6,196 nt of DNA. Source: Candidatus Thiosymbion ectosymbiont of Robbea hypermnestra (GTDB lineage: Bacteria > Pseudomonadota > Gammaproteobacteria > Chromatiales > Chromatiaceae). The position numbers were made by a program, and so were the translations under genes. Position 1 is the first letter of the stretch, and every line of letters starts with the position of its first letter. This document shows, piece after piece, positions 5,446 through 6,196 of the stretch. The stretch covers positions 1 to 6,196 of the forward strand of contig JAIZWN010000134.1 of NCBI GenBank assembly GCA_020443945.1, read 5' to 3'. Below the pieces are notes generated by a model that worked only from the letters and a program-made list of their open reading frames with translations, did no database searches and was not told the origin of the DNA.

Positions 5446-5477
5446 ATCTGCTAATAGGACAGGATTAACAGGATTTT
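5446..5477 (-). repeat. Cluster-flanking inverted repeat B, right copy
   Basis: Reverse complement of 587-618 at 30 of 32 positions (ATCT-CTAATAG-ACAGGATTAACAGGATTTT pattern, with the two differences at 5450 and 5458). The following bases (5478-5505) continue with AGATTTTCAGGATTTTT, a further half-repeat of the same CAGGATT motif. It lies 222 bp after the glcF stop with no gene between. Confidence 0.75.
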
Positions 5478-5520
5478 CTTAGATTTTCAGGATTTTTCTT
5501 CGTTTTGGTTGGTGCCACCG

Positions 5521-5565
5521 CAATGCCATCTAAGTTAAGCCTGAAAGCCCCTCTCTCGGCGGGAA
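5521..5565 (+). repeat. Dispersed repeat A, copy 2
   Basis: 37 of 45 positions match 338-382 in the same orientation. The left half (CAATGCCAT, TAAG, TAAG) is well kept. The palindrome part GCCCCTCTC is followed by GGCGGGAAG, and the second arm GAGGGGC is lost, so this is a decayed copy. Confidence 0.6.
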
Positions 5566-5608
5566 GATTTCGTAACCGCCGGCAAGTCTGCACCCAAAGC
5601 GGTATCGG

Positions 5609-5811
5609 GTCCGTAAAGACCCGTGATCTGGCACCTCGCCGTCATTCCGGGTGGGACCCCGGAATCTGCCGTCGTCCAGGGACGGCAAACCGATTTCTCT
5701 CGTTCCCACGTTCCGGTGGGCAGGAACGCAATCGGACCGCTCCAGCGGCCAGGATTTCAAGACGCTGGAGCGTCTGGAATTGCTCCCACGCTGGAGCGTG
5801 GGAGCCAGAGA
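5609..5811 (+). repeat. ~203-bp direct repeat, unit 1
   Basis: Aligned with unit 2 (5919-6120) there are about 14 mismatches and one single-base gap, roughly 93% identity. The last 121 bp (5691-5811) differ at one base only (C5758 versus T6067). The unit is a string of hairpins: TTCCGGG...CCCGGAA at 5645-5664, CGTTCC...GGAACG at 5701-5728, GACGCTGGAGCGTC at 5761-5774, and a perfect 11-bp stem GCTCCCACGCT / AGCGTGGGAGC at 5782-5805. Open frames across it on both strands are repeated word for word in unit 2 and reflect the repeat, not protein selection. Confidence 0.85.
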
Positions 5812-5918
5812 GCGGTCGGATGGTTTTGCCTGCACCGGCAGCAATCAGCCTCTTGCTACCCCAGAGGCATTGCCTTCTACGACACCCTCCCTCCGAGGAT
5901 GTCGCAACAGCCGGCAGG
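5812..5918. other. Spacer between the two large repeats
   Basis: These 107 bp separate the repeat units and have no counterpart after unit 2, where only 36 bp separate it from the next repeat start. No gene, promoter or strong hairpin is seen. The end (AGCCGGCAGG before 5919) resembles the CGCCGGCAAG at 5577-5586 in front of unit 1, hinting that the duplicated block once extended further left. Confidence 0.5.
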
Positions 5919-6120
5919 GTCCGTGAGTACCAGCGGTCCGGCGCCTCGCCGTCGTTCCGGGTGGGACCCCGGAACCTGCCGCTGCCAGGGACGGCAAGCC
6001 GATTTCTCTCGTTCCCACGTTCCGGTGGGCAGGAACGCAATCGGACCGCTCCAGCGGCCAGGATTTTAAGACGCTGGAGCGTCTGGAATTGCTCCCACGC
6101 TGGAGCGTGGGAGCCAGAGA
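5919..6120 (+). repeat. ~202-bp direct repeat, unit 2
   Basis: Second unit, 310 bp downstream of unit 1 and in the same orientation. All four hairpins are kept, including the perfect 11-bp stem at 6091-6114. Divergence is concentrated in the first 80 bp, while the last 121 bp are almost identical. This points either to separate histories of the two halves or to gene conversion of the right half. Confidence 0.85.
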
Positions 6121-6156
6121 CAAAGGGATCGTGGGTCATGGGTAAGGCGCCCGTTG

Positions 6157-6196
6157 GCCGTCATTCCGGCAGGGATTGCCGGAACCCAGGTGCCAG
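6157..6196 (+). repeat. Start of a third related repeat, cut by the window end
   Basis: GCCGTCATTCCGG (6157-6169) is identical to 5638-5650 in unit 1. It continues as a variant hairpin TTCCGGC (6164-6170), loop AGGGATT, GCCGGAA (6178-6184). The wording matches a GTCATTCCGGC...GCCGGAA repeat I recall from many proteobacterial intergenic regions. The window ends before it can be seen whether the rest of the unit follows. Confidence 0.55.

Noticed and set aside
587..5477. Insertion sequence or composite transposon bounded by repeat B
   Set aside because: No transposase or integrase frame lies inside, no target-site duplication is visible next to the copies, and the repeat core is of a widespread intergenic type.
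5642..6139. 165-codon minus-strand frame and the matching plus-strand frames in the right flank
   Set aside because: The peptide contains the repeat unit twice almost word for word (SGSHAPAWEQFQTLQRL and onward). Such proteins are commonly mis-annotated from hairpin repeats.
5609..6196. CRISPR array
   Set aside because: The units are ~200 bp, spaced irregularly (310 bp, then about 209 bp between start motifs), made of several different hairpins, and lack short regular repeats with unique ~30-bp spacers; no cas gene is present.

Overview
The window reads as a chromosomal piece of a GC-rich proteobacterium. It holds one co-directional, plus-strand cluster of four metabolic genes (684-5223) set between two gene-free, repeat-packed flanks. 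The dense short hairpin repeats in the flanks (the CGTTCCCACG / GCTCCCACGC family, the CCCCTCTCCC palindrome, the CCTGTTAATCC motif and the GTCATTCCGG motif) are, from memory, typical of environmental Gammaproteobacteria such as Chromatiales/Competibacteraceae-like lineages. That placement is an inference and was not tested.

Layout: 1-683 is non-coding in the main. It carries degenerate dispersed repeats, a perfect 11-bp hairpin, a tiny possible minus-strand ORF, an AT-rich stretch with a sigma70-like promoter and a palindrome, and a 32-bp repeat that recurs inverted beyond the gene cluster. Next come mct (mesaconyl-CoA C1-C4 CoA transferase, 684-1919) and meh (mesaconyl-C4-CoA hydratase, 1919-2773). 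These are translationally coupled by a TGATG overlap. After 80 bp with a 16-bp palindrome comes glcE (2854-3918), and after 93 bp with a second hairpin comes glcF (4012-5223). A weak terminator-like hairpin follows at 5249-5268. From 5269 to the end there is no credible gene: an imperfect palindrome, the inverted partner of the 32-bp repeat, a degenerate copy of the upstream palindrome repeat, two ~203-bp direct repeats 310 bp apart, and what looks like the start of a third.

How the genes fit together: GlcE and GlcF are the flavin and iron-sulfur subunits of glycolate dehydrogenase, which makes glyoxylate. Mct and Meh are consecutive steps of the glyoxylate-assimilation half of the 3-hydroxypropionate bicycle: propionyl-CoA + glyoxylate -> methylmalyl-CoA -> mesaconyl-C1-CoA -> mesaconyl-C4-CoA -> citramalyl-CoA -> acetyl-CoA + pyruvate. 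The cluster therefore looks like a glycolate-to-pyruvate salvage module that loses no CO2. The lyase (mcl), the first hydratase (mch) and the third dehydrogenase subunit (glcD) are not in the window and must be encoded elsewhere if the route works. The coupling of mct-meh with glcEF is the most interesting observation. The assignments rest on motifs, length and remembered family sequences; the pathway link is inferred from gene order.
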